NCBI GenBank assembly: GCA_009837725.1
Contig: VXSY01000029.1
Span: 1 to 54,200, forward strand
Length of the DNA: 54,200 nt
Direction: 5' to 3'
Origin: Gammaproteobacteria bacterium
GTDB taxonomy: Bacteria > Pseudomonadota > Gammaproteobacteria > Pseudomonadales > Azotimanducaceae
A program made the translations under genes and the position numbers. Shown one piece after another: positions 53,629 through 54,200 of the stretch; the stretch's first letter is position 1, and the number at the start of each line of letters is the position of its first letter. Under the pieces are notes generated by a model, which saw nothing but the letters and a program-made list of their open reading frames with translations, had not been told where the DNA came from and made no database searches.

Positions 53629-54200
53629 TCAGGAGTCGGCGTCGGGAGCGTGAGTAGACGGCCCGTGTTGAGTGGTCGGAGGGCTACGTCCTTGCCAAGC
53701 GTGGGCGATTTCGTCCCAGTTCGTTCTTCGTGATTTAGCTCCCGTCCATACATCCCAAAAGGATGGATCGGGCGAGTGGGGACGGAGTTGCGCGGGTATT
53801 TCCTGGACTTCTACCAATGTCGGTGCCGGTGCCGCCCAACCCAGGAGTATGGCGCGACGCGTGGGGAGGCTGGGGAGCTCACGCAACAGGGCTCCGAGCC
53901 CGTCCGGTACAAGACGCTTGACCAAGTCTTGGTCATGGTCGTTGACAAGCCGGTGGAGGAGGAACGTGTTGCACTGGGAAAGGACAGTTGGCGAGACTTC
54001 CGACGGGCGTTGTGAAGCCAAGACCAAGCCGAGTCCGAACTTGCGGCCTTCGCGGGCTATGCGCTCAAAGACGCGGGAGCACTCGCGCCCCGCCGGGGAA
54101 GCTGAACCCCCGTGAAGTTCTCGGTGCACAAAGGTGTGTGCCTCCTCTAGTGTACTGTCTCCAATAGAACAGGTTTTATGACGCATCGGCGATTGCGGTT
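53629..54200 (-). CDS. HerA-type ATPase, C-terminal part (runs off the window)
   Basis: About 180 residues of a HerA/DUF87-type hexameric ATPase. The Walker B region LEEAHTFV is followed by ERIAREGRKFGLGLVLASQRPSEVSPTVLSQCNTFLLHRLVNDHDQDLVKRLVPD and the C-terminal FWDVWTGAKSRR with NWDEIAHAWQ. This matches HerA motifs (arginine finger and sensor) closely. The frame is open at 54186, but the alternative frame reads KPVLLETV just before, which would fit the preceding strand. So a two-base disturbance near 54145-54155 is likely. HerA ATPases pair with nucleases or SIR2-like NADases in defence systems; the partner would lie beyond the window. Confidence 0.8.
   Translation of the reverse strand, partial: PQSPMRHKTCSIGDSTLEEAHTFVHRELHGGSASPAGRECSRVFERIAREGRKFGLGLVLASQRPSEVSPTVLSQCNTFLLHRLVNDHDQDLVKRLVPDGLGALLRELPSLPTRRAILLGWAAPAPTLVEVQEIPAQLRPHSPDPSFWDVWTGAKSRRTNWDEIAHAWQGRSPPTTQHGPSTHAPDADS

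Overview
The window looks like a GC-rich chromosome fragment of an uncultured gammaproteobacterium. The order argB - algC - coaBC | radC - rpmB - rpmG - mutM matches the argB-algC-dut-coaBC / radC-rpmB-rpmG locus of Pseudomonas and relatives, except that dut is missing between algC and coaBC. L28 and L33 are the cysteine-poor forms usual in that class. Two TonB-dependent receptors, a BamE-like lipoprotein and LolD/MacB-type transport point to a Gram-negative envelope. PhyH and TauD dioxygenases, SDR/AKR enzymes, an amidohydrolase, many dispersed palindromic repeats and a rich defence region resemble marine or host-associated uncultured lineages; that habitat is inference.

Layout. 0-2.7 kb: a P4-type integrase abuts a TonB-dependent receptor that has lost its C-terminal half. 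2.7-8.8 kb: housekeeping block. 8.8-9.4 kb: a compound palindromic (REPIN-like) repeat. 9.4-17.5 kb: a six-gene export cluster with a MacB/FtsX-type permease, a sigma-54-type response regulator (frameshifted), a histidine kinase, a membrane-fusion protein, an ABC ATPase and a small lipoprotein. 17.6-19.3 kb: a HipBA-type toxin-antitoxin pair with two matching operators. 19.5-25.6 kb: a TauD-family oxygenase, a Tat-signal protein, a PH-domain-like membrane protein, an amidohydrolase and a full-length TonB receptor, with repeats and a TIR fragment between them. 25.7-31.3 kb: glyA, cysD, fused cysNC (sulfate activation) and a ferredoxin-NADP reductase-like flavoprotein. 31.5-40.9 kb: PhyH, an AlbA_2/Schlafen-type regulator, SDR, AKR with a divergent TetR, a beta-hydroxyacid dehydrogenase, NIPSNAP, a phosphoesterase and a membrane protein. 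This stretch holds duplicated pieces, including the two ends of one SDR gene on either side of the AKR-TetR module.

41.1-54.2 kb is a defence-type island. It has two PD-(D/E)XK nuclease-like proteins, an unrecognised protein, a RES/Xre toxin-antitoxin locus with a broken toxin, another frameshifted unknown, a complete type I restriction-modification locus (hsdM-hsdS-hsdR, with hsdR interrupted by an apparent two-base frameshift) and, at the edge, the C-terminal part of a HerA-type ATPase. Several island genes carry frame disruptions. Either the island is decaying or the assembly has indel errors; reads would decide. No tRNA, rRNA or CRISPR array was seen. Work was by eye, without database searches.
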